This document shows, in pieces, positions 38,787 through 47,100 of a stretch of DNA of 64,000 nucleotides (its first letter is position 1; each line of letters opens with the position of its first letter). Made by a program: the position numbers and the translations under genes. Under the pieces are notes generated by a model that had not been told where the DNA came from, searched no databases, and saw only the letters and a list, made by a program, of their open reading frames with translations. Source of the stretch: Spirochaetales bacterium (lineage in GTDB: Bacteria > Spirochaetota > GWE2-31-10); assembly GCA_017624275.1 (NCBI GenBank), contig JAGANG010000008.1, positions 1-64,000 on the forward strand, written 5' to 3'.

Positions 38787-39257
38787 ATGAGCGAAAATAT
38801 AAATCGTCCGGATTGGGACAGATATTTTTTAGATATTGCCCGTGTAGTCGCCGAAAGAGCATCTTGTCTGCGTAATAAAGTAGGTGCTGTCATTGTAAAC
38901 AATAAAGATATCGTAAGTACCGGATACAACGGAGCTCCAAGTTATCAAAAAAATTGTCTTGAAATAGGTAATTGTTATCGTAACGAGCATAACATAGTTT
39001 CGGGAACATGTTTGGAACAATGTCGAGCAGTAGGAAGTCACGCAGAATCTAACGCTATCAGTTTGGCTGCAAGAAACGGACATTCTACATTCGGAGCGAC
39101 AATTTATATTACAGGTCATTATTTTTGTTGTAATCAATGCAAAGCGTTAATTGCAAATGCAGCTATCAAACGGGTAGTTTTGGAAGATCCGAAAGGTGAA
39201 ATACATGAATTTTTCCCGGAACAAGATTGGACTGTTCACCCAATAGACAATAAATAA
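38787..39257 (+). CDS. dCMP deaminase family protein (ComEB-like)
   Basis: A 156-residue zinc-dependent deaminase converting dCMP to dUMP for thymidylate supply. RPDWDRYFLDIARVVAERA opening, VGAVIVNNKDIVSTGYNGAP, catalytic HAE in GSHAESNAISLAA and the second zinc pair in YFCCNQCKALI. The usual PCxxC reads CCNQC here, so both zinc cysteines remain. AAGGA precedes the ATG. It overlaps the following amidohydrolase region, giving a two-gene unit. Confidence 0.9.
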   Translation: MSENINRPDWDRYFLDIARVVAERASCLRNKVGAVIVNNKDIVSTGYNGAPSYQKNCLEIGNCYRNEHNIVSGTCLEQCRAVGSHAESNAISLAARNGHSTFGATIYITGHYFCCNQCKALIANAAIKRVVLEDPKGEIHEFFPEQDWTVHPIDNK

Positions 39258-39268
39258 TGAGGAATTAT

Positions 39269-40069
39269 ATGAAAATTGTAGATATTCATTCGCACACATT
39301 TCCCGATTCAATAGCAAGTAAGGCTATTTCAAAATTAGAAAAATCATCGGGAACTAAAGCTATAGGAAGCGGACTTCAAAAAGATTTGCTTCTGTCAATG
39401 CAAGAAAGCGGTGTTGATATTTCCGTTGTTGCACCGGTAGCCACATCGCCGAATTCTCACAGTATCAATTTAAAAAATATTGCGGCAAAAAAGGATTTCG
39501 GAGATTCATTATATTTTCTCGGTGCATTGCATCCGGATACGCCGAATATCCGTGAAGAAATATCTTTTATGAAAGAAAATGGTTTTTGCGGAGTAAAACT
39601 TCATCCGGATTATCAAGATTTTTTTGTTGATGATGAAAAAATGTTCCCTATTTATGAAGAATTGGAAAAACAAGGAATGTTTTTGTTGTTACATTGCGGT
39701 GAAGATGTCAGTTTTATTAATTCCGGCAAAGGAAATCCGCAACGCACGGCTACAGTATTGAAAAAGTTTTCGGAATTGAAAATTATTGCAGCACATTTAG
39801 GCGGATATTTACGATGGGATGAAACATTAGAACATCTTACCGGATTTAATAATGTTTGGCTGGATACTGCTTACTGTGCGTTTAAACCGGAAGCTGAAAT
39901 AATGCAGAAAATTATAAATACATTCGGTACTGAAAAAATTTTATTCGGCAGTGATTGGCCGTGGATGGAACAGAAAAAAAGTATTGATTACATAAGAAGT
40001 TTACCAATTTCGGATGAACAAAAAAGCGATATATTAGGCGGAAACGCACTGAAATTTTTTCAAAAATAA
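39269..40069 (+). CDS. Amidohydrolase_2 family metal-dependent hydrolase
   Basis: A 266-residue TIM-barrel hydrolase of the PF04909 type. Metal-binding HxH in VDIHSHTFPD, then GVKLHPDYQDF, LLLHCGED, IAAHLGG and the terminal FGSDWPW with the catalytic Asp. Such enzymes include decarboxylases and hydrolases of small acids; substrate unknown. The ATG at 39269 is chosen because GAGGA lies just before it and the protein then begins MKIVDIHSH. It follows the deaminase gene closely. Confidence 0.87.
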   Translation: MKIVDIHSHTFPDSIASKAISKLEKSSGTKAIGSGLQKDLLLSMQESGVDISVVAPVATSPNSHSINLKNIAAKKDFGDSLYFLGALHPDTPNIREEISFMKENGFCGVKLHPDYQDFFVDDEKMFPIYEELEKQGMFLLLHCGEDVSFINSGKGNPQRTATVLKKFSELKIIAAHLGGYLRWDETLEHLTGFNNVWLDTAYCAFKPEAEIMQKIINTFGTEKILFGSDWPWMEQKKSIDYIRSLPISDEQKSDILGGNALKFFQK

Positions 40070-40070
40070 A

Positions 40071-40114
40071 AAAAGCAGATTTTAAGTAAAACCGTCTTAA
40101 AATCTGCTTTTTTT
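40071..40114. terminator. Bidirectional terminator between two amidohydrolase genes
   Basis: A 15-bp perfect stem (AAAGCAGATTTTAAG and complement) flanked by A-runs on the left and T-runs on the right, so it works for both convergent genes. Confidence 0.92.
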
Positions 40115-40125
40115 GCATTTTACGT

Positions 40126-40923
40126 TTACTCCTCTCCGAGGAAAAGTCTTGCTGCCGTATTATAAAAATAATCATCAGCGACATTCGGCATTAAGTCGTC
40201 AATAGTTTGCATTATACCGCGGTAATATCTAAAGTGATCCGGTCCGTCAATAGGAAGATCGGAGCCGAACATTACACGATTTTTTATGCTGCTGCGTAAT
40301 GCATTTACAGTTACATCCATAGGACACCAAGCTGTATCACAGTAAAGATTTGCTTCTTTTTTAGCGACTGCTTTTGCAATCATTTCTATAGTAAATTCAC
40401 AATTTCCCATCAGATTTATATGATAAAGCACTACCGGAACTTTCGGGTGACGCTTTGCAAGCATATAAATCTTCATTGGGTCAGACGTTCCCGGAGCTGA
40501 ATGAAATACACACGGTAAATTGTTAGCTTCGGCGATTTCAAGATATGGATCGTATATTTTATCATTCGCATCAATACCGATAAGAAACGGATGAAATTTT
40601 AATGCCGTGAATTTATATTCTTTTAATGCCTGCTCTAAAGTTTCCGGTGAAGACTTCCCTACTTGGCAAACTGCGGCGGCATATAAAACACCTTCATTTT
40701 CTTTACATAATTTTATAGTTTGGCGATTAGCTTCGAGTTCGGGAATCAGAGGATTTCCGCCTTCGACATGATTTTCTGTTTCCATTCCGGAAAGATTAGA
40801 TATTAATAGTTTTGATATTTTTTCTCTTTTGATAACATCAAAAATCAGTTCATCACAATTTATGCGATCCGGCCAAGAACCATTGTGTCCATGTATATCA
40901 AATATTTTTCTGTCGGCAGTCAT
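40126..40923 (-). CDS. Second amidohydrolase_2 family hydrolase
   Basis: A 265-residue paralogous-type TIM-barrel hydrolase, convergent to the first. Motifs: FDIHGHNGSWPD, FTALKFHPFLIGI, PCVFHSAPG, VPVVLYHINLMG and FGSDLPIDGPDHF. The ATG at 40923 has AAAGGAG upstream; a 26-codon extension has no ribosome site. Sequence similarity to the neighbour is only in the motifs, so they are probably old paralogues or independent members. Substrate unknown. Confidence 0.86.
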   Translation of the reverse strand: MTADRKIFDIHGHNGSWPDRINCDELIFDVIKREKISKLLISNLSGMETENHVEGGNPLIPELEANRQTIKLCKENEGVLYAAAVCQVGKSSPETLEQALKEYKFTALKFHPFLIGIDANDKIYDPYLEIAEANNLPCVFHSAPGTSDPMKIYMLAKRHPKVPVVLYHINLMGNCEFTIEMIAKAVAKKEANLYCDTAWCPMDVTVNALRSSIKNRVMFGSDLPIDGPDHFRYYRGIMQTIDDLMPNVADDYFYNTAARLFLGEE

Positions 40924-41073
40924 TATTTCTCCTTTATATTTATTATCATCAGCTCTATTTTCAAAAAAAGTATTAACCAAAAAATTATTATAATTTATCA
41001 ATCGGAATTCTTTTTATAAAGAATAAATAATAAAAAAAACAGTGAAATTACAAATATATAAAATTATAGTCGG

Positions 41074-41102
41074 TTGCAGTTCGGCGGTCTTTATTGTATA
41101 AG
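41074..41102 (+). promoter_or_regulatory. Promoter of ychF
   Basis: TTGCAG (41074-41079), 17-bp spacer and TATAAG (41097-41102), 53 bp before the ychF ATG. Confidence 0.65.
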
Positions 41103-41154
41103 AGTTTACAGTTATTTAAGAATTAATGTCAGAAAAAAATGGGAGATAAATACA

Positions 41155-42258
41155 ATGAAGTTAGGAATTGTGGGATTACCGAATGTAGGTAAAAGTACTT
41201 TATTTAATGCTTTAACTAAAGCCGGAGCTCAAGCGGCAAATTATCCGTTTTGTACTATTGAACCGAATGTGGGAACCGTTGCCGTACCGGATGAACGTCT
41301 GGATGCATTGGTAAAACTTTATGAAGCTGAAAGAACTGTGCCGGCATTTGTGGAATTTGTAGATATTGCCGGACTTGTAAAAGGTGCAAGTAAAGGTGAA
41401 GGTTTGGGAAATAAATTTCTTGCTCATATACGTGAAGTTGATGCGATTGTACATGTTGTAAGATGTTTTCAAGATAAAGACGTTATTCATGTTGACGGCG
41501 GAGTAAATCCGGAACGAGATATTGAAACTATCGAAACCGAATTGATTCTTGCCGATATGGACGCTATGGAAAAACGTATTGAAAAACAAGAAAAATCTTT
41601 AAAAGGTTGCAAAGATAAAAAACTTGTTGAAGAATTGGAAATGATGAAACGTTTAGCTGCTCACTTGGGTGAAGGAAAAAGTGCCAGAACTTTTACGGAA
41701 GATGAAGAGGAACGAGAAATGCTTAAAGGTTATTTCTTGCTGACTTCCAAGCCGATTATTTTTGCATCAAATGTAAGCGAAACCGAAGTTGCATCGGCAA
41801 GTGCAGAAAACAACCAATTTATAAAAGTAGTAGAAGAGCGTGCAGCGAAAGAAAATGCCCAAATGGTAATAATATCAGCAAAAGTTGAAGAAGAAATTGC
41901 ACAGCTTGAGGGTGAAGAAAAGGCGATGTTTCTTGATGAATTGGGATTTAAAGAGTCCGGACTTGATCGCTTAATCAGAGCTTCTTATAAACTTTTGGGA
42001 TTGTTCAGTTATCTTACAGCGGGAAAACAAGAAGTCAGAGCATGGACAATTCCCGTAGGTACAAAAGCACCTCAAGCGGCGGGTAAAATTCATACAGATT
42101 TTGAAAAAGGTTTTATTCGAGCAGAAATTGTCGGTTATGATGATTTAATGCAATATGGTTCTGTAAATGCTGCCCGAGAACACGGAAAAGTACGTGTGGA
42201 AGGAAAAGATTATGTAATGCAAGACGGCGACGTGGTGCATTTTAGATTTAATGTCTAA
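41155..42258 (+). CDS. ychF: YchF/Ola1 family ribosome-associated ATPase
   Basis: A 367-residue P-loop protein of the OBG-related YchF family. G1 GLPNVGKSTLFNALT, G3 DIAGLVKGASKGEGLGNKFL. The G4-like position differs from NKxD (FASNVSE), as in YchF, which prefers ATP. The C-terminal TGS domain is seen in VRAWTIPVGTKAPQAAGKIH and YGSVNAAREHGKVRVEGKDYVMQDGDVVHF. Normal length. GGGAG before the ATG at 41155; the longer frame would begin within the promoter. Confidence 0.96.
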   Translation: MKLGIVGLPNVGKSTLFNALTKAGAQAANYPFCTIEPNVGTVAVPDERLDALVKLYEAERTVPAFVEFVDIAGLVKGASKGEGLGNKFLAHIREVDAIVHVVRCFQDKDVIHVDGGVNPERDIETIETELILADMDAMEKRIEKQEKSLKGCKDKKLVEELEMMKRLAAHLGEGKSARTFTEDEEEREMLKGYFLLTSKPIIFASNVSETEVASASAENNQFIKVVEERAAKENAQMVIISAKVEEEIAQLEGEEKAMFLDELGFKESGLDRLIRASYKLLGLFSYLTAGKQEVRAWTIPVGTKAPQAAGKIHTDFEKGFIRAEIVGYDDLMQYGSVNAAREHGKVRVEGKDYVMQDGDVVHFRFNV

Positions 42259-42287
42259 ATAAAAAATTATTAATTAAGGAGAAACTT

Positions 42288-42539
42288 ATGATTGAAAACG
42301 GAATTGAAAAATTTCACTTAAATAACTGCCCGGAATGCGGCGGAGCTCATGTGGTAAAAATTGATGTTTATCGTGATATTCTTCCTAATGACATTAACAA
42401 GGATATTCGTGTACCATTGATGAAACAAGTTGATGTACATGTTATTTGCCCGAAAACAGAGAAGTCTTTTCAGACTAATATTATGTATCAGGAAGATGTT
42501 TATTCAAAAGTAGTAAAATTGTGTCGTTGCTATGAGTAA
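42288..42539 (+). CDS. Small zinc-ribbon-like hypothetical protein
   Basis: An 83-residue protein with CPECGG at about residue 14 and a C-terminal CRC, plus an internal CPKTEKSF; together these could make a zinc site. I do not recognise the family. A good AAGGAG precedes the ATG. It lies 29 bp after ychF on the same strand and is followed by a terminator, so it is likely the second gene of the ychF unit. Confidence 0.7.
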   Translation: MIENGIEKFHLNNCPECGGAHVVKIDVYRDILPNDINKDIRVPLMKQVDVHVICPKTEKSFQTNIMYQEDVYSKVVKLCRCYE

Positions 42540-42557
42540 AAATTAACAGCAATAAGA

Positions 42558-42585
42558 AGAGTTGCACTTCAGCAGCTCTTTTTTT
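42558..42585 (+). terminator. Rho-independent terminator
   Basis: An 8-bp stem with one G-T pair (AGAGTTGC / GCAGCTCT) and loop, followed by a run of T. It lies 16 bp before the start of the FGE-fold gene, leaving that gene with no obvious separate promoter. Confidence 0.75.
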
Positions 42586-42600
42586 GTAAGGAAAGCAAAA

Positions 42601-43344
42601 ATGATAAATTACAAGAAAATTATATGTATGTTTATTGCGTTATGGCTGACATTTATATTGGCTGCTGAAGAGCCGGTAAAAATGGTTAAAATACCGGGAA
42701 AAGATTACGAAATGTCAGCTACGGAAATAACTCAAAAAATTTATGAATCTGTCATGGGTGAAAATCCCAGTAAATTTAAAGGAGAAAACCTTCCCGTAGA
42801 AACAGTAAGTTGGTATGATGCGATATATTTTTGCAACAAACTAAGCGTAAAATACGGTTACACGCCTGTATATTCAGTGGACGGAACTAAAGATGTAACA
42901 AAATGGAAATACACACCGCACCATAAAAATATAATAAACGGAAAAATTACTCAAAATATCTCTGCCGACGGATTCAGATTACCTACAATGGACGAATGGG
43001 AATATGCTGCTAACGGCGGACATGACTACAAATACGCCGGCAGTGACAATATAGACGAAGTCGCTTGGTATAGCGGGAACAGCCATAACACCTCACATCC
43101 TGTAGCACAGAAAAAAGCTAACGGTTACGGATTGTACGATATGACCGGCAATGTGTGGGAATGGTGTTGGAATTCTTATTATAATGACGACGATAATTAT
43201 CTGCGTGGCGGTAGTTGGGATGTGACAGTGTACCTTTGCCATGTATACCTTAGAAAATCAAGCTATGCTTATTCCTGCGACTACGACTTCGGTATTCGTG
43301 TGGTACGTACGGCTACTCCTCGGTTATTGAACTTGGTAAAATGA
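42601..43344 (+). CDS. Exported FGE-fold (sulfatase-modifying-factor-like) protein with possible DGR variable region
   Basis: A 247-residue protein with an N-terminal signal peptide (MINYKKIICMFIALWLTFIL...). Then come hallmarks of the FGE/SUMF1 C-type-lectin fold: EITQKIYESVMGENPSKF, LPVETVSWYDAIYFCNKLS, GFRLPTMDEWEYAA, GLYDMTGNVWEWCW and YLRGGSWD...FGIRVVRT. No sulfatase is nearby and the active-site cysteines of true FGE are not evident, so a binding role is more likely. Between RGGSW and the final GIRVVRT (43219-43290), where homologues are rich in Asn and Tyr, most codons end in C or T; the last ten all do. That is the signature of a DGR variable repeat. A reverse transcriptase and template repeat are not in the window. 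Confidence 0.82.
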   Translation: MINYKKIICMFIALWLTFILAAEEPVKMVKIPGKDYEMSATEITQKIYESVMGENPSKFKGENLPVETVSWYDAIYFCNKLSVKYGYTPVYSVDGTKDVTKWKYTPHHKNIINGKITQNISADGFRLPTMDEWEYAANGGHDYKYAGSDNIDEVAWYSGNSHNTSHPVAQKKANGYGLYDMTGNVWEWCWNSYYNDDDNYLRGGSWDVTVYLCHVYLRKSSYAYSCDYDFGIRVVRTATPRLLNLVK

Positions 43345-43460
43345 ACTGTCGATAAAATGTTATGCTGAATTTATTTTCAGAGCCTTAAATAGAAAAAAGT
43401 TGTTTAAATATTAAATAACTAAGTTCGCATTCTAGATTAAAATCAAAATTTATCATCTAT

Positions 43461-43488
43461 AAGGAGTGGATTTTTCCGCTCCTTTTTG
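43461..43488 (+). terminator. Terminator downstream of the FGE-fold gene
   Basis: AAGGAG / CTCCTT arms extended by inner pairing (GGA / TCC) and five T. It is 117 bp beyond the stop codon; the sequence in between is AT-rich with nothing recognisable. Confidence 0.7.
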
Positions 43489-43489
43489 T

Positions 43490-43640
43490 TTGCTCTTGTT
43501 AAATACCGAAATGGAATTAACGGTGAGTTTGCTATGCAAACGAACAATGATGAGTTCGTAGAACGAATGAAATGTTTTCGCAAGAAAACATCAGGTGAAA
43601 CGGAGTATTTAACGATAGTTAAATACCGAGCATAAGTTTG
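43490..43640. repeat. Diverged relative of the 106-bp structured repeat
   Basis: Outer pair GTTAAATACCG / CGGAGTATTTAAC-like, then GGTGAG followed by a hairpin TTTGC-tat-GCAAA, then CGAACAA, a GTTC-gta-GAAC hairpin, and ATGTTTTC-gcaa-GAAAACAT. The tandem unit at 34.5 kb has the same order: GGTGAG, hairpin, CGAACAA, and a T-rich hairpin with GCA loop. Stem sequences differ but pairing is kept. A further GTTAAATACC copy follows at about 43617. Confidence 0.65.
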
Positions 43641-43693
43641 GCGAAAAAAGTTGAAGTTCCCTCGTAAAACGCCATTTAAACGACATTTCAGAC

Positions 43694-43721
43694 CGTACAG
43701 TTCGACTACGCTCACTGACCG
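43694..43721. repeat. Short dispersed-type motif
   Basis: The reverse complement reads CGGTCAGTGAGCGTAGTCGAAC..., a 'cagTGAGcgnaGTCGAActg' phrase of the kind that recurs in intergenic regions of many bacterial genomes. Single copy seen here; assignment is from memory of such motifs. Confidence 0.35.
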
Positions 43722-43770
43722 AAAAATGAAAAAATGAATACAAAATAAGAGCATGAACTACCAAAAGTCA

Positions 43771-44043
43771 GAAGCGTTCTTTTCTTTTAGGGGTATAAGG
43801 GGAACTTTTCTTTTTATCGCAAAAAAGAAAAGCTCCCCTTAAAACTCCGTTGTTTTCTGAACAACAAAAACGCTTCAATGCCGGCTCTGCCGGCAAAAAA
43901 AGCCCCAAACCTTGCAAAGGTTTAAAAAAACTTTGAACCAAAGTTGCATTTCAAGGCGGACTCGTCCGCAGAACCGATTAAAACCCAAAATGGTTTTAAA
44001 AAAGCTTTGAACAAAGCTTTATCCCCGTGCCGGCTTGCCCGGC
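43771..44043. repeat. Array of nine short hairpins
   Basis: Consecutive unrelated inverted repeats separated by A-rich gaps: 43797-43840 (AAGGGGA stem), 43849-43865 (GTTGTT), 43880-43894 (GCCGGC), 43907-43923 (AAACCTT), 43929-43945 (AACTTTG), 43956-43969 (GCGGAC), 43980-43997 (AAAACC), 44001-44020 (AAAGCTTTG) and 44029-44043 (GCCGG). GAAGCGTT at 43771 and AACGCTTC at 43869 also pair and enclose the first two. No ORF is supported in this stretch. Confidence 0.8.
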
Positions 44044-44066
44044 AGAACCGCCCCCCGCCCCAAAAT

Positions 44067-44095
44067 AAAAAAACGGAAAGCCCGAAGACTTTCCG
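44067..44095 (-). terminator. Terminator of the giant lipoprotein operon
   Basis: On the minus strand, CGGAAAG / CTTTCCG arms with loop TCTTCGGG followed by seven T, 20 bp after the stop codon. Confidence 0.88.
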
Positions 44096-44114
44096 CTGTT
44101 AGGAAATAGTATAC

Positions 44115-47100
44115 CTAAAAAGCATTATACGTTGTTGTACCATTATAAGATATATCCTCTGATTTATTATGAGCCGTATCAAAATTAGGTGATGCCCCAG
44201 CTGGCATTCGGGCAACTTTAAATCCTGTACATCCTGACGGTAACACAAAAGTTGCTGACGTCGAAGATTTCTTAGTCACATTTACCCATTTACCGCTAAC
44301 ACTACCGCCCCATACCCAAACATAAAGAACTGCACTGTCGTTCCATACCCAATCAGGAACTGTCAAAGTAATAGTTACACCGCTACCGGTATTTCCGCTG
44401 TCACCTGACGAACCACCGCCGTCTACTTCTGGTGCATTAATATAATCACAACTACCCGGTTTGGTTACTTCATTTTCACTTCCAATCCATCTATTATCAG
44501 TTTTATCATCATGGTATGCATTAGGATCATATTCTTTCCATTGGAATGACTTCAAAATATGCCAAGTTACCCAACAAGAACTTCCGCCTTGAGCCGTAGA
44601 TAAAATGTCATACCAACTTGCTGGAAACTCTGTAGTAGCCGATACTCCTCCGGTACTGTCGGAACCTCGTACATAATGAGAACTTCCAAGTTTGATTACA
44701 GTTTTATATGCCAATTCTTTGTATACTTCTCCGCCGGTCAAACCGTCTTTGGTAGTTTTTGCCCATAGTTTAAAAATTGCACCGTCTTGGTCATTAGTGA
44801 CTTTTAATGTTTCCTCTGATGAATAAGAAGCAAAACTTGTCGGATTTTTTACTTTATCTACTGAATTGCTGTCACTATTTACCGGATTGTTACTTTGTGC
44901 AAAATACAATTCAGCATCATGCATTTCACTGCTGACTTTTACACCTGTAGTATACGGCTGATTACCAGGTCCTTGTCCTGATTTTTTATTGATACGTATC
45001 ACCGGCGTAGCTGTAGGTCCGGTTTCAAATTGAACATTACTTCCGGATTCTTCAGCACATTCGTTTCCGACCATATCCATGAATGTACCTTCGGTAAATG
45101 TCACTTTGTAGATGATACCTTTTTGTAACTTAGACGGAAGTTGTATCGTTACGACAGAAGTTGCATTAGTTGATGAATTTTTACCTATCGTTACAAGTCC
45201 GCTGTTTACGTCAATCGTAGTTACATTATATTCTTTATCAGCAAAGTAATTATAAACTGCCTTTTGTGTTGAATCAGTAATACCACTTGCACTTGCATAA
45301 GCACCGTGGTCAATATCGTATTTCAACACATATTTCGCATTTGTATCCGGTTCTGTACCGTTGTTATTCACCGTACCGATACATCGCTGAATATACCAAT
45401 TGCTGATTTTAGCCTTGTGTGTGTTGTAGTCGTCTACTTCCATCACGGCAGGGTAACTTTTGTAAACACGTTCAATTTTGATACTTCCGCTTCCCTTGCT
45501 GACACCTTCGTTAAAATTCAAAACTATATTCGAATCTGTCGCAGTGTCTTGAAGTATAGTATTCAAAGTTCCGGTCTTTGTACTGCCTGAATGAGCCGTC
45601 ATAGAAAAACCGTTTATTACCGGAGCGGTTGTATCTATTTTGATATCCTTACCGGCAAAGTTCGCAAAATCATCATTTAAAATTGTTATGTTATTACCGG
45701 CAATATCGGTTATACTTCCACTTACACTCTCTGCCTCAAGTCTAATAGTATCATGTCCGCTCAATGCAGTATATGTAGCTGTCGCAGTATTGCTGTCTGT
45801 TATATTATCGAATGTTACCATTGCCTCGGTATTCAAAGTAACCGTTATGTTTCCGGTTACATTTTCAGTAAATTCTGCAGTAATAGTAAATTTATCGCCG
45901 TTTTTGTACGATCCGCTGCCGGCTGTAGTACTGATACTCTTGATTGCCGGCGGTGCAGTATCTACTATTATTTCTATCGCATCTGCCCACAGTGACTTAT
46001 TTCCTGCAATATCTACCTGATATGCAGTAATAGGATGTCGTCCCTCTGTCGTAGGTGTAGAGAAAGATTGTCCCTGTTGAGAATTTGCACCTCCGTCAAC
46101 GGAATAATAGAATGTAGCACCGGCTTCACCTTTCAAAGTTACTTCTTTTGCAGCATTATAAATTTTGCCGACAGAGATTCCGCCCAATGTCGGAGCTACA
46201 CATACAGTATCAATCTCGATATTTCTGCTGTCATGTTTCAAAGTCGTTGCGTCAGCTAATCCGGCACTCAAAGTATTTCCTGCAATATCTTGGATATTAT
46301 TCGGATAAATATTTGCCGTAATACCCAAATCAGTCTTATCATCACCGCCGGCTACAGTATAAGTATAGTAAAGTGTCTTTTTGTCGTCACTTGTTCCTGT
46401 ATAAACAGCCTTTTTATTATTATTTAGTGTTACATTCGAGTCTCCGCTGATTGTTACGGCTTCATCAAACGCTACAGCAATTTCTACACTGTCGCCTGCA
46501 TTTAGGTAATTCTTTGAATCTATTACCGGTGTTCCTCCGAGACTCTTGACTGTATATCCTGTTAATTTCGGAGCTGCTGTATCGATACTGATTACATTAC
46601 TTGTTTTCGGAAGGTTAGTCGCCGTGATAGTTCCGTTTACCACTCCTGCACTAACAGAGCCGTCTACACCCACAAATGAAGTAACTAAAGCACCTGTAGC
46701 ACTGTCAATAATAGTACCGGCAAAGTTTTTTACATAAAGAGCAGTTACATCATCCCCGTCTTCTGTAGTGTAATTTACTGTATAAACACTCTTACCGTCC
46801 GGTTTAAATGTAATCGGTTTATTATTACTCAATGTTAATGTAACATTACTGTTACTTTTGATTGCCTTGTGAAATTCCAATGTCAACGGAATCAATACTC
46901 CGGCTTTGTATACACCGCTCGGTTTTGTAGTAGTGATAGATTTCAATCCTGTAGGACGCAAATCTACTACTACTGTTTTCATTTGAGATAAACTCGATAC
47001 GTTTCCGGCAATATCTGTTTGTTTTGCCAATACATTAAAAGTATTAAGATTGTTATTACCTTCTTTCGGCAAAGTTATTGCACCTGTATATGTCTCGTAA

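Noticed and set aside
42601-43344. True formylglycine-generating enzyme
   Set aside because: No sulfatase gene is nearby, the protein is short and exported, and the paired active-site cysteines were not seen; the fold is more likely used for binding.
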